A stretch of DNA of 5,330 nucleotides, taken from assembly GCA_028705545.1 (NCBI GenBank), contig JAQWDG010000131.1, positions 1 through 5,330 on the forward strand, written 5' to 3'. The translations under genes were made by a program, and so were the position numbers. Origin of the DNA: Methanoregula sp. GTDB taxonomy: Archaea; Halobacteriota; Methanomicrobia; Methanomicrobiales; Methanospirillaceae. Shown one piece after another: positions 1-5,208 of the stretch (positions are counted from its first letter, which is position 1; each line of letters starts with the position of its first letter). The notes under the pieces were generated by a model. It was not told the origin of the DNA. It searched no databases and worked only from the letters and a program-made list of their open reading frames with translations.

Positions 1-194
1 CCAAGCGCGAGGGCAAGAGCATCACGGTCGGCGGTCACGTTCATGACCGCTTTGGCGCCGCCAATATTATGGAAGAAGAGGAGATTGTCGGTACCGGCCG
101 CCTTTTGCGCAGCCTTCATGTCGTCCGGTGAGCACGGCCCGTCGATATCGATCACCCGGCCGGCCTTTCGCATAGCTTCGATAAATTCACGCAT
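1..194 (-). CDS. UbiD-family decarboxylase, N-terminal fragment
   Basis: Only the first 64 codons lie in the window; the gene runs off the left edge. The protein begins MREFIEAMRKAGRVIDID and continues with an SPDD segment, LLFFHNIGG (residues 38-46) and a V-M-N-V stretch. This matches the usual UbiD N-terminus: a short helix with an REFI/L start, an 'x-V/I-D-I-D' strand, then a 'LLF-x-N-(I/V)-x-G' strand. UbiD enzymes are reversible decarboxylases that need prenylated FMN. The ATG at 192-194 overlaps the ubiX stop by 8 bases and has a GGAG eight bases upstream, so the two genes are almost certainly co-translated. The catalytic E-R-E residues lie outside the window, so the substrate cannot be read here. 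In archaea, UbiD homologues have been shown to decarboxylate trans-anhydromevalonate 5-phosphate in the modified mevalonate pathway. That is the likeliest role by inference. Confidence 0.85.
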   Translation of the reverse strand, partial: MREFIEAMRKAGRVIDIDGPCSPDDMKAAQKAAGTDNLLFFHNIGGAKAVMNVTADRDALALAL

Positions 195-744
195 CGTAAC
201 CACTCCAGCGAGGGGTAAGGGTATGTTTCACTTCCAGGTGGTCGAGCACCCGCCCGACAACCATATCCACCAGGTCCCCGATCTTCTCGGGGCGGGAATA
301 AAATCCCGGGCAGGCCGGCAGGATCGTAGCTCCCGCATCGTGGGCGGCGAGCATGTTTGCGATATGGATCCTCGATAAGGGCATCTCGCGGGTGACGAGG
401 ATGCATTTCCGGCGTTCCTTTAAGCAGACGTCCGCCGTCCGGGTAATCAGGTTGTCCGCGTAACCGGTTGCAACGGCAGAAAGAGTTTTTGCACTGCACG
501 GGATGATCACCATGCCGTCGTGCGGGTGCGACCCGCTTGCGATCGCTGCGCTGATCTCATCGATCCCATGGTAGGTTGCATCAAAACCGGACAGATCGAC
601 ACCCTCATGGCGTGCAATCTCTTCGGCCACATCGGATATGATCACATGCACCCGGGCATCCCTGCAGAGAACTTCCAGGAGGCGCCGGGCATAGCAGGCC
701 CCGCTTGCCCCGGTTACGCCGACAACAAATTCCTTTTTTTCCAT
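187..744 (-). CDS. ubiX: Flavin prenyltransferase UbiX
   Basis: This 185-residue protein has the normal UbiX length. UbiX joins a dimethylallyl group from dimethylallyl phosphate to reduced FMN, making the prenyl-FMN cofactor of UbiD decarboxylases in the cytosol. Visible signatures are the flavin-binding GVTGASGA loop (9-16), IIPCSAKTL (80-88), the GYADNLITR segment (94-102), CLKERRKCILVTRE (107-120) followed by MPLS, and LPACPGFY (142-149), ending in the usual xxRW. The frame stays open 49 codons upstream. The ATG at 742-744 is chosen because the family starts here (MEKKEFVVGVTGASG) and a strong GAGGGGGAG sits at the right distance. The stop overlaps the ubiD start by 8 bases, so enzyme and cofactor maker form one operon. 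The family assignment is near certain. Which metabolic pathway it serves is inference. Confidence 0.96.
   Translation of the reverse strand: MEKKEFVVGVTGASGACYARRLLEVLCRDARVHVIISDVAEEIARHEGVDLSGFDATYHGIDEISAAIASGSHPHDGMVIIPCSAKTLSAVATGYADNLITRTADVCLKERRKCILVTREMPLSRIHIANMLAAHDAGATILPACPGFYSRPEKIGDLVDMVVGRVLDHLEVKHTLTPRWSGYDA
203..206 (-). promoter_or_regulatory. Shine-Dalgarno of the ubiD start
   Basis: GGAG on the minus strand lies inside the end of ubiX, eight bases before the ATG at 192-194. It supports that ATG as the ubiD start and suggests translational coupling with ubiX. Confidence 0.6.
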
Positions 745-750
745 GCCGCC

Positions 751-760
751 ACTCCCCCTC
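751..760 (-). promoter_or_regulatory. Shine-Dalgarno deciding the ubiX start
   Basis: GAGGGGGAGT on the minus strand has its GGAG core seven bases before the ATG at 742-744. It settles this start over the longer open frame that reaches back to 891 and would overlap the upstream gene. Confidence 0.7.
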
Positions 761-797
761 TCGTGTGATACCAATGTCTGAACCGGGAGGTAAAAGT

Positions 798-804
798 GTT
801 TATG
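798..804 (-). promoter_or_regulatory. Possible TATA box for ubiX-ubiD
   Basis: In the 85-base gap before ubiX the minus strand reads CATAAAC, followed by an A/T-rich CTTTTA. A start site about 25 bases downstream would give a leader of roughly 30 bases that carries the Shine-Dalgarno. The match to the archaeal TATA consensus is weak, and read-through from the upstream gene is also possible. Confidence 0.35.
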
Positions 805-816
805 CCGGACAAACCT

Positions 817-821
817 AAAAA
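817..821 (-). terminator. Short T-run after the membrane-protein gene
   Basis: On the minus strand, CTCTCTTTTTAGG follows the TAA at 830-832 by about 8 bases. Archaeal transcription often ends at T-runs without a hairpin. Five Ts is the lower limit, so partial termination is the most I would claim. Confidence 0.3.
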
Positions 822-829
822 GAGAGGAT

Positions 830-1282
830 TTATTTCCGGCTCGGGGCAAAGAACCGGTACCTGACCCGCGATTCCTCGACCCTCCGGGCATGGGTGGGGT
901 TAAGGTCGCGGCGGGCCTCGATCACGATCGTGTTGAGGATATTGTGGAGGCGGAGGGGATCGAACTCCTTTTCCCCGGTCTGGTTGAAGAGATCGAGAAG
1001 ATCGCTGACACTCCGTAACACTCCTGAACTCGCAACAAGGTTGAGCCGGTTGAGCGTAAGGGCGAGATCCTTTTTGGCGACATCCATCTTGTAACTGTCA
1101 CCGTACGCAAGGTTGATCTCGGTCACGGCATTCAACAGGTCCGTGTACACCCTGAGTTTGTAGGTGTTCTCGTGCATCCGGCGTTCTGCGGCCCGCATCT
1201 TATAAAATGCGGCCATAACGACCGCGATCACGACAACGATCCCGATAGTAAAGATCAGGATATCGGAAATTATCTCCGTCAC
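830..1282 (-). CDS. Single-pass membrane protein with helical cytoplasmic domain
   Basis: This 150-residue protein is of unknown function. Residues about 5-26 (ILIFTIGIVVVIAVVMAAF) form one membrane helix, followed at once by the basic KMRAAERR, which suggests N-out/C-in topology. The rest is a mostly helical domain with a YTDLLNAV segment (46-53), LNRLNLVAS (77-85) and a C-terminal IEARRDLNP (121-129). That layout recalls uncharacterised bacterial proteins with a helical domain ending in an 'xMRxDLG' motif, but the resemblance is from memory and unproven. A GTG at 1289-1291 would add three residues. I prefer the GTG at 1280-1282 because AAGGTGAT, complementary to the 16S 3' end, stands before it, while the upstream GTG has no such site. 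The preceding lipoprotein gene ends only 10 bases upstream (at the other GTG, 1 base), so the two are probably one operon. Confidence 0.72.
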   Translation of the reverse strand: MTEIISDILIFTIGIVVVIAVVMAAFYKMRAAERRMHENTYKLRVYTDLLNAVTEINLAYGDSYKMDVAKKDLALTLNRLNLVASSGVLRSVSDLLDLFNQTGEKEFDPLRLHNILNTIVIEARRDLNPTHARRVEESRVRYRFFAPSRK

Positions 1283-1286
1283 CGGA

Positions 1287-1294
1287 ATCACCTT
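1287..1294 (-). promoter_or_regulatory. Shine-Dalgarno overlapping the lipoprotein stop codon
   Basis: AAGGTGAT on the minus strand complements the AUCACCUC part of the archaeal 16S 3' end. Aligned on the canonical AGGAGGTGAT, its GG lies eight bases before the GTG at 1280-1282. It overlaps the TAA of the upstream gene (1293-1295), so a ribosome ending there could restart directly. Confidence 0.6.
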
Positions 1295-1778
1295 ACGGCC
1301 GGCGTTCTGCCACGTCGAGGTCTATCTTGGTCAGGTTTCCTTTCATCGCGATCTGGTAGGACCCGGTACCGTACATCGGGTACTGCTGGAAGGTATCGTT
1401 TGCATAACTTTTCCCATAGCCATAGGTCTGGCTCTTTTTCGAGTCCACGTTTGTTATGGTCAGTTCGAACCACCCGGCTGCCGTATCGTCGCTGAGCGGA
1501 GTGACCGTGTACACGAGCGCCCAGGACTGGTTGTCGATCCTGAGATTCTCGGTGTACTTGTCGTTGGTGTTATGGAACGAGTAGGACTTCTGGATATAAT
1601 GGCCGCCAAGAGAGAGCGTGGGTGTGGCCGAAACGGACGCTGCCACTTCTGTCGGGGCAGCGGCAGTCGCCGTAGGGGTGGCTGCGGAGGCCGGGCCGGC
1701 AGTGCCGGTATCGGTACATCCGGCAACGATAACCCCGAGAACGAGGAGGGCAAGGCAACAGACAAACGATCCTTTCAT
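1293..1778 (-). CDS. Small secreted archaeal lipoprotein
   Basis: This 161-residue protein has a clear lipoprotein signal: MKG, a hydrophobic stretch (5-19) and the lipobox VAGC with Cys21 as the predicted lipid anchor. A low-complexity Ala/Thr/Pro/Ser linker (about 22-55) follows, typical of methanogen surface proteins. The folded part (about 57-155) is rich in beta-prone and aromatic residues (WALVYTVTP, GWFELTITN, Tyr-rich 119-141). It includes NQS, NDT and NLT sequons that could be N-glycosylated outside the cell. I do not recognise the family and assign no function. It should be anchored to the outer face of the membrane. The ATG start has no Shine-Dalgarno but has a TATA-like box about 28 bases upstream, so the transcript is probably leaderless. 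The next gene, a membrane protein, starts at its stop codon, so the two products may work together at the membrane (inference). Confidence 0.85.
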   Translation of the reverse strand: MKGSFVCCLALLVLGVIVAGCTDTGTAGPASAATPTATAAAPTEVAASVSATPTLSLGGHYIQKSYSFHNTNDKYTENLRIDNQSWALVYTVTPLSDDTAAGWFELTITNVDSKKSQTYGYGKSYANDTFQQYPMYGTGSYQIAMKGNLTKIDLDVAERRP

Positions 1779-1801
1779 ACGGGAAATGTAGGAAAAGCCG
1801 C

Positions 1802-1810
1802 GTATTTATG
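1802..1810 (-). promoter_or_regulatory. TATA box for a leaderless lipoprotein transcript
   Basis: The minus strand reads CATAAATAC, preceded by a purine-rich GGAAACAA that could be the BRE. Its centre is about 28 bases before the ATG at 1776-1778, so transcription should begin at or within a base or two of that ATG. No Shine-Dalgarno lies between them. Confidence 0.6.
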
Positions 1811-1852
1811 TGTTGTTTCCCCATCCCGCCGGGAAGCAGGTGTCGGATTTGA

Positions 1853-3058
1853 TCAGAACAGGGTGTCCTGCCGGGTGGGTTTTTTGATATGGAGCACATC
1901 TGCGGCAGCATCGGCAACGGCTTCGCGAAGCCCGGGGACCGTGTATACTCCAAGACGCCACTGTTCGCGTCGGGTCTGGTTGAGCGTCCCAAGGCGGGGC
2001 GAGATCTCGGCAAACCCCAGCGGGTCGTGGCGGTTTTTTACCTGGACCTCAAGGGACATGTCCCCGGGGATGGGGGGGATATCCACGAGGATCTCGTCTG
2101 CCGAGCACCCGGCAGCGTGCGCAATCTCCCCTGCCACGGTGCGGGTCCGTTCGAGCGACAGTCCTGTCTGGAACACCGCTGCGTTGACCTGGTCCTGGCC
2201 GGCATAGATCGCCCGCTTGTACAGCCTTCGCTCGTAGAGACGGGCCGCAAGGTCCCGGGCCCGGGCGTCGGGGGAATTTTTCAATTCGTGCATGCACTCT
2301 GCATCGTCGAGCATGCAGAGCCGTTCCCGGTCGGGAACCGACAGGTCCATAGCATGGTCGAGCATCGCGAGCTGGAACATGCACTCCCCGATCCGGCTCA
2401 CATGGTGGTAATAGACCGTTGGCCGCATCAGCGTCCGGGCAATAAGGAGGGACTCTGCCGCATTGATCCCGTTCTCGTCCAGCACCACCCCTTCTTCTGT
2501 CAGGTGGATGTTCCGGATTAAGCGGTGGGCATCGACAGTACCGTACGGCGCACCGGTATAATACGCATCGCGGAGCAGGTAGTCCATCCGGTCCACATCG
2601 AGGTCTCCGTGGATGATGCCGGAGAGGGGGTGGCTGCCTTTCACGACCGCACAGACATCCGCGGGATCGAGGCCGATCTGTTCAAGCATTGATGAAAAAT
2701 GCGTATCGACAATCCCTGCAATATCGTCGTGGGTACGGCCGAGCCAGGACTCCATCAGCGGTTCGCTCGCGTGCGAGAACGGCCCGTGTCCCACATCGTG
2801 GAGGAGAGCGGAGACCAGAATGAGGAGCCGGTCTTTTGGGGCGAGCCCGAACTGCCGGCACGCGACATCGGCAAGGTGCATTGTGCCGACCGAATGCTCG
2901 AACCGCGAATGGCTGGCACCCGGGTAGACCAGGAAGGAAAACCCGAGCTGCCGGACATAGCGCAGGCGCTGGATCGCAGGCGAGTCAAGGAGCGGCAGGA
3001 TCGCTGCATCGATCTCCACATAGCCATGGACCGGGTCTTTGATGATCTTCGGATTCAC
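1853..3058 (-). CDS. HD-superfamily phosphohydrolase, SAMHD1/dGTPase-like
   Basis: This 401-residue cytosolic metal-dependent phosphohydrolase is of the COG1078 type. It opens with the family start IIKDPVHGYVEID (5-17). The HD site is complete: H55 in HSRFEHSVG, H87-D88 in LLHDVGHGPFSH, and D156 in LDVDRMDYLLRD. These align by motif with SAMHD1 H167, H206-D207 and D311. H110, Y160 and D164 correspond to SAMHD1 catalytic or substrate-contact residues H233, Y315 and D319. Relatives hydrolyse dNTPs to nucleoside and triphosphate, but many archaeal and bacterial members have no proven substrate, so dNTP triphosphohydrolase is only the best guess. The start is GTG at 3056-3058; an in-frame TAA two codons upstream rules out a longer protein, and the next Met is residue 60. 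There is no Shine-Dalgarno, so initiation is probably leaderless or nearly so. The gene is divergent from cofD. Confidence 0.93.
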   Translation of the reverse strand: MNPKIIKDPVHGYVEIDAAILPLLDSPAIQRLRYVRQLGFSFLVYPGASHSRFEHSVGTMHLADVACRQFGLAPKDRLLILVSALLHDVGHGPFSHASEPLMESWLGRTHDDIAGIVDTHFSSMLEQIGLDPADVCAVVKGSHPLSGIIHGDLDVDRMDYLLRDAYYTGAPYGTVDAHRLIRNIHLTEEGVVLDENGINAAESLLIARTLMRPTVYYHHVSRIGECMFQLAMLDHAMDLSVPDRERLCMLDDAECMHELKNSPDARARDLAARLYERRLYKRAIYAGQDQVNAAVFQTGLSLERTRTVAGEIAHAAGCSADEILVDIPPIPGDMSLEVQVKNRHDPLGFAEISPRLGTLNQTRREQWRLGVYTVPGLREAVADAAADVLHIKKPTRQDTLF

Positions 3059-3073
3059 GCTACTTTAAGAATC

Positions 3074-3082
3074 TTCATATAC
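3074..3082 (+). promoter_or_regulatory. Candidate TATA box for cofD
   Basis: TTCATATAC is centred about 26 bases before the cofD ATG (3105-3107). This spacing places the transcription start at the ATG itself. The AAAGTATTCTTATA between them contains no Shine-Dalgarno, so a leaderless cofD mRNA fits. Confidence 0.5.
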
Positions 3083-3086
3083 AGCG

Positions 3087-3094
3087 CATAAAAG
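3087..3094 (-). promoter_or_regulatory. Candidate TATA box for the HD gene
   Basis: The minus strand reads CTTTTATG, centred about 33 bases before the GTG at 3056-3058. That predicts a start site a few bases upstream of the GTG and so a very short leader. GTATATG at 3076-3082 is an alternative but lies close (about 21 bases). Confidence 0.4.
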
Positions 3095-3104
3095 TATTCT
3101 TATA

Positions 3105-4019
3105 ATGATCACCTTCCTGTCGGGCGGGACCGGCACGCCGAAACTACTCCGCGGCGTGCAGAAAGTGATGGACCGGCACGAGATCTCGGTCGTAGTCAAC
3201 ACTGCAGAGGACATCTGGATCTCCGGCAACCACATATCGCCGGATGTGGACACGGTCATGTACCTCTTTGCCGGCGTCCTCAACACCGACACCTGGTGGG
3301 GGCTGCGGGACGACACGTTTACCACCCACGAGGAGATCCTGAAACTGGGCCTCGGGGAATATATCGCCATCGGCGACAGGGACCGGGCCGTGCACATCGC
3401 GCGGGGAAACATGCTCCGCGATGGCCAGCGTCTGACCAACATCACCCGGACCCTCTGTGACCGCTTCGGTGTGAGGGAGAACGTCCTCCCCATGACAGAT
3501 ACCGAGGTCACGACCCGGGTAAAAACGGAGCTTGGCCTTATCCATTACCAGGAATACTGGGTCCGCTCCAAGGGCCGGATCCAGATCGAGGACGTTGTCC
3601 GCTGCTCGAAAATCCCTCCTGAAAGCACCGAAGAGGTTATCCAGGCAGTCGAGGCAAGCGACGCGGTTGTCATCGGCCCCTCGAACCCGATCACGAGCAT
3701 CACGCCAATCCTCGAATGCAACGGGATCAGGGAAGCGATGGTAGACAAGTTTGTTATCGCAGTGAGCCCGTTTATCGGGGACGCACCTGTGAGCGGACCG
3801 GCCGCTGCCCTCATGAAGGCCTCCGGGTATGAAGCGACATCCGCAGGTACGGCACAATGTTACGGCGACCTTGTAGACCTCTTCGTGCAGGACGAACGGG
3901 ATCCGGTAAAAATCGACGGGGCAGTCCGGTTCGATACCCTGATGACCGGGGAAGAGAAAAGCATCGAGCTCGCAAAAAATGTTCTCCGGCTCGCCAGACA
4001 GCAGGGCTCCGATACCTGA
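3105..4019 (+). CDS. cofD: 2-phospho-L-lactate transferase CofD (coenzyme F420)
   Basis: This 304-residue protein has the normal length for archaeal CofD. It transfers the phospholactyl group of lactyl-2-diphospho-5'-guanosine to the deazaflavin Fo, giving F420-0 and GMP. F420-0 is then glutamylated to F420, the main hydride carrier of methanogenesis. Visible hallmarks are the N-terminal MITFLSGGTGTPKLLRG loop (1-17), VVNTAEDIWISGNHISPDVD (30-49) with acidic residues suited to Mg binding, and GDRDRAVHIARG (90-101). Further on are LTNITRTLCDRFGV (110-123), GPSNPITSITPIL (191-203) and VSPFIGDAPVSGPAA (220-234), and then SAGTAQCYGDLVD (246-258). No other F420 gene is adjacent, as is common in archaea, where cof genes are scattered. 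The ATG is the family start; it lacks a Shine-Dalgarno and probably heads a leaderless mRNA. The protein appears intact. Confidence 0.97.
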   Translation: MITFLSGGTGTPKLLRGVQKVMDRHEISVVVNTAEDIWISGNHISPDVDTVMYLFAGVLNTDTWWGLRDDTFTTHEEILKLGLGEYIAIGDRDRAVHIARGNMLRDGQRLTNITRTLCDRFGVRENVLPMTDTEVTTRVKTELGLIHYQEYWVRSKGRIQIEDVVRCSKIPPESTEEVIQAVEASDAVVIGPSNPITSITPILECNGIREAMVDKFVIAVSPFIGDAPVSGPAAALMKASGYEATSAGTAQCYGDLVDLFVQDERDPVKIDGAVRFDTLMTGEEKSIELAKNVLRLARQQGSDT

Positions 4020-4057
4020 AATGCGGGTACGCAGGAGAACGCCCGTTATCCGGCCCG

Positions 4058-4087
4058 GACCGGTGCTCCACGGTCGCATAAGTTTTT
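4058..4087 (+). terminator. Weak hairpin plus T-run after cofD
   Basis: GACCG (4058-4062) and CGGTC (4071-4075) can pair into a 5-bp stem with an 8-base loop. A TTTTT at 4083-4087 follows. It could end cofD transcripts, but the stem is short and the T-run also belongs to the promoter-like stretch of the next gene. Confidence 0.25.
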
Positions 4088-4090
4088 AAT
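4076..4090 (+). promoter_or_regulatory. A/T-rich promoter element for the PEGA lipoprotein
   Basis: GCATAAGTTTTTAAT is the only A/T-rich block in the 109-base gap after cofD. With a box near 4083-4090, transcription would start around 4112, leaving a leader of about 17 bases that keeps the Shine-Dalgarno. Confidence 0.4.
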
Positions 4091-4117
4091 CGTTCATCGT
4101 GATACTCTCTCAACGGC

Positions 4118-4124
4118 AAGGGAG
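4118..4124 (+). promoter_or_regulatory. Shine-Dalgarno deciding the PEGA lipoprotein start
   Basis: AAGGGAG ends four bases before the ATG at 4129-4131. It favours this start over the in-frame ATG at 4099, which would place charged residues ahead of the signal peptide. Confidence 0.6.
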
Positions 4125-4128
4125 ACGA

Positions 4129-5064
4129 ATGAAAAACCTTCTTCTTATTTCTGCAGTCATCATCGTGGTAATTGCGGCCGGGTGTACATCGGTCACACCT
4201 TCCACTACCGGCAAAACCACGCTCCAGTTCACAACCTCACCCTCCGGTGCGGAAGTGTATCTCGATAACCAGTACTCCGGGACAACGCCCTGTTCGCTCT
4301 CGGACATATCGGTCGGTTCGCACACCCTGGAGTACCGGCTCTCAGGGTATACACCATGGAAATCCAGTATTACCGTACCCGCAGGACCTTCAAGTTACTA
4401 CGCCTCCCTCACCCCGCTTGCATCCACGACTGCAACGACCACGCCATCGGGTGCCGGGACAACCGCCCAGCCCATCTCGGTGGTTGTCCAGCAGCCCACG
4501 GTGACGATCATGGAGAGCCCGGACACCCTTGTTATCGGAGGTAAAATGCTGTTCTCCGGCACCTGTACGGGCAGCAATGGTGTGATCCTCATGCTGTACG
4601 GGCCGGGTATCTATACCAACGGCGTCAAGGTTGCCGAACCCACGGTCGGAACAGATAATTCATGGTCATACACGTGGAACCCGGGCACCAGCATCATGCA
4701 CGGTTCCTATACCATGATCGCGTACGACAAGCAGAAACAGGCATCGGACAAGGTAGCATTTACCGCGGTCGGCGGAGGATCGATTACCATCGGTGTTGCC
4801 AGCGCCTCCATTCCTCAGGGAAATACTGCCAGTTTCTCCGGATTATGCACGAGCGGCGCAAAGACCGTGAAGCTGACGCTGTACGGGCCCGGGCAGTATT
4901 CCAATGGGGTGGATGTGGCCACCCTTCCCCTGAATGCCGACAACACCTGGAATTACAAATTTACTTTCGACCAGGCAAAACCGATGGGGACCTATACGAT
5001 GTACGTGCACGATGCGCAGAACACCGGTTCCGCTTCCGTGATCGTGAGTGTTGGTTCCCCGTAA
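4129..5064 (+). CDS. PEGA-domain lipoprotein with two tandem 95-residue modules
   Basis: This 311-residue protein starts MKNLLLISAVIIVVIAAGC, a lipoprotein signal with lipobox AAGC and Cys19 as the anchor, so it should sit on the outer cell face. A PEGA domain (about 31-96) follows: TLQFTTSPSGAEVYLDNQYSG, then TPCSLSDISVGSHTLEYRLSGYTPW. PEGA is a small beta domain of surface proteins, often near the membrane or S-layer. After a Thr/Ala/Pro linker (about 98-116) come two related beta-rich modules (about 122-215 and 217-311). They share FSGxC, LYGPGxYxNGVxVA, DNxWxY and GxYTM, all about 95 residues apart. The modules look like Ig-like repeats of methanogen envelope proteins; I cannot name the family. 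Adhesion or S-layer association is inference. The start at 4129 is set by a Shine-Dalgarno and by the signal peptide. The gene probably has its own promoter, although it follows cofD by 109 bases. Confidence 0.9.
   Translation: MKNLLLISAVIIVVIAAGCTSVTPSTTGKTTLQFTTSPSGAEVYLDNQYSGTTPCSLSDISVGSHTLEYRLSGYTPWKSSITVPAGPSSYYASLTPLASTTATTTPSGAGTTAQPISVVVQQPTVTIMESPDTLVIGGKMLFSGTCTGSNGVILMLYGPGIYTNGVKVAEPTVGTDNSWSYTWNPGTSIMHGSYTMIAYDKQKQASDKVAFTAVGGGSITIGVASASIPQGNTASFSGLCTSGAKTVKLTLYGPGQYSNGVDVATLPLNADNTWNYKFTFDQAKPMGTYTMYVHDAQNTGSASVIVSVGSP
4492..4773 (+). repeat. Protein repeat module 1 of the lipoprotein
   Basis: This encodes residues 122-215. Landmarks are FSGTC (142-146), LYGPGIYTNGV (156-166), DNSWSY (176-181) and GSYTM (192-196). 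Module 2 has the matching sites 94-95 residues later. The DNA is also recognisably similar around the LYGPG codons (CTGTACGGGCC in both copies). Confidence 0.8.
4777..5061 (+). repeat. Protein repeat module 2 of the lipoprotein
   Basis: This encodes residues 217-311. Landmarks are FSGLC (236-240), LYGPGQYSNGV (251-261), DNTWNY (271-276) and GTYTM (287-291). Spacing between landmarks is nearly the same as in module 1, which indicates an internal duplication that has since diverged. Confidence 0.8.
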
Positions 5065-5074
5065 ACCTGGTAAC

Positions 5075-5081
5075 TTTTTTT
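5075..5081 (+). terminator. T-run terminator after the PEGA lipoprotein
   Basis: Seven Ts begin 11 bases after the TAA (5062-5064), followed by CATTTGTTT. This is a typical archaeal intrinsic termination signal with no hairpin. Confidence 0.55.
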
Positions 5082-5174
5082 CATTTGTTTCAGGAGAAAA
5101 ACGCCCGACATACCATTCCGGTGAACGGACAGTTTTTCCGGGAGTATTCCGCTCTCCGATACCTATTTGAAGGA

Positions 5175-5182
5175 TTTTATAC
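5175..5182 (+). promoter_or_regulatory. TATA box upstream of the right-edge gene
   Basis: TTTTATAC follows a purine-rich GAAGGA and is centred about 30 bases before the ATG at 5209-5211. It is the best TATA match in the 144-base gap. The predicted start site (about 5205) would fall after the Shine-Dalgarno at 5198-5202, so either the leader is only a few bases or another upstream box is used. Confidence 0.5.
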
Positions 5183-5197
5183 AAACAGTGAACCAAC

Positions 5198-5202
5198 AGG
5201 AG
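5198..5202 (+). promoter_or_regulatory. Shine-Dalgarno of the right-edge gene
   Basis: AGGAG lies six bases before the ATG at 5209-5211, an ideal spacing that supports this start. Confidence 0.6.
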
Positions 5203-5208
5203 TTTGTT

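Noticed and set aside
187..891. Longer 234-residue version of UbiX starting at 891
   Set aside because: The extra 49 residues are not UbiX-like, they would overlap the upstream gene, and a strong Shine-Dalgarno marks the ATG at 744.
1826..1834. CCCGCCGGG near-palindrome downstream of the HD gene as a terminator or operator
   Set aside because: The arms are only four bases, with no T-run on either side. It is too short to mean anything in GC-rich DNA.
1572..2207. 211-codon plus-strand frame across the lipoprotein/HD junction
   Set aside because: It is an Arg/Gly/Ser-rich low-complexity translation antisense to two supported genes, with no signal or domain.
1889..2521. 210-codon open frame on the plus strand opposite the HD gene
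   Set aside because: It lies wholly antisense to a clearly conserved HD phosphohydrolase, and its product has no recognisable domain. Long antisense frames are expected in GC-rich coding DNA.
3144..4079. 311-codon minus-strand frame opposite cofD
   Set aside because: It mirrors cofD almost end to end. CofD is unmistakable, and the antisense product has no recognisable features.
4099..4131. Upstream ATG at 4099 as the start of the PEGA lipoprotein
   Set aside because: It would put a charged 10-residue tail before the signal peptide, while AAGGGAG sits just before the ATG at 4129.
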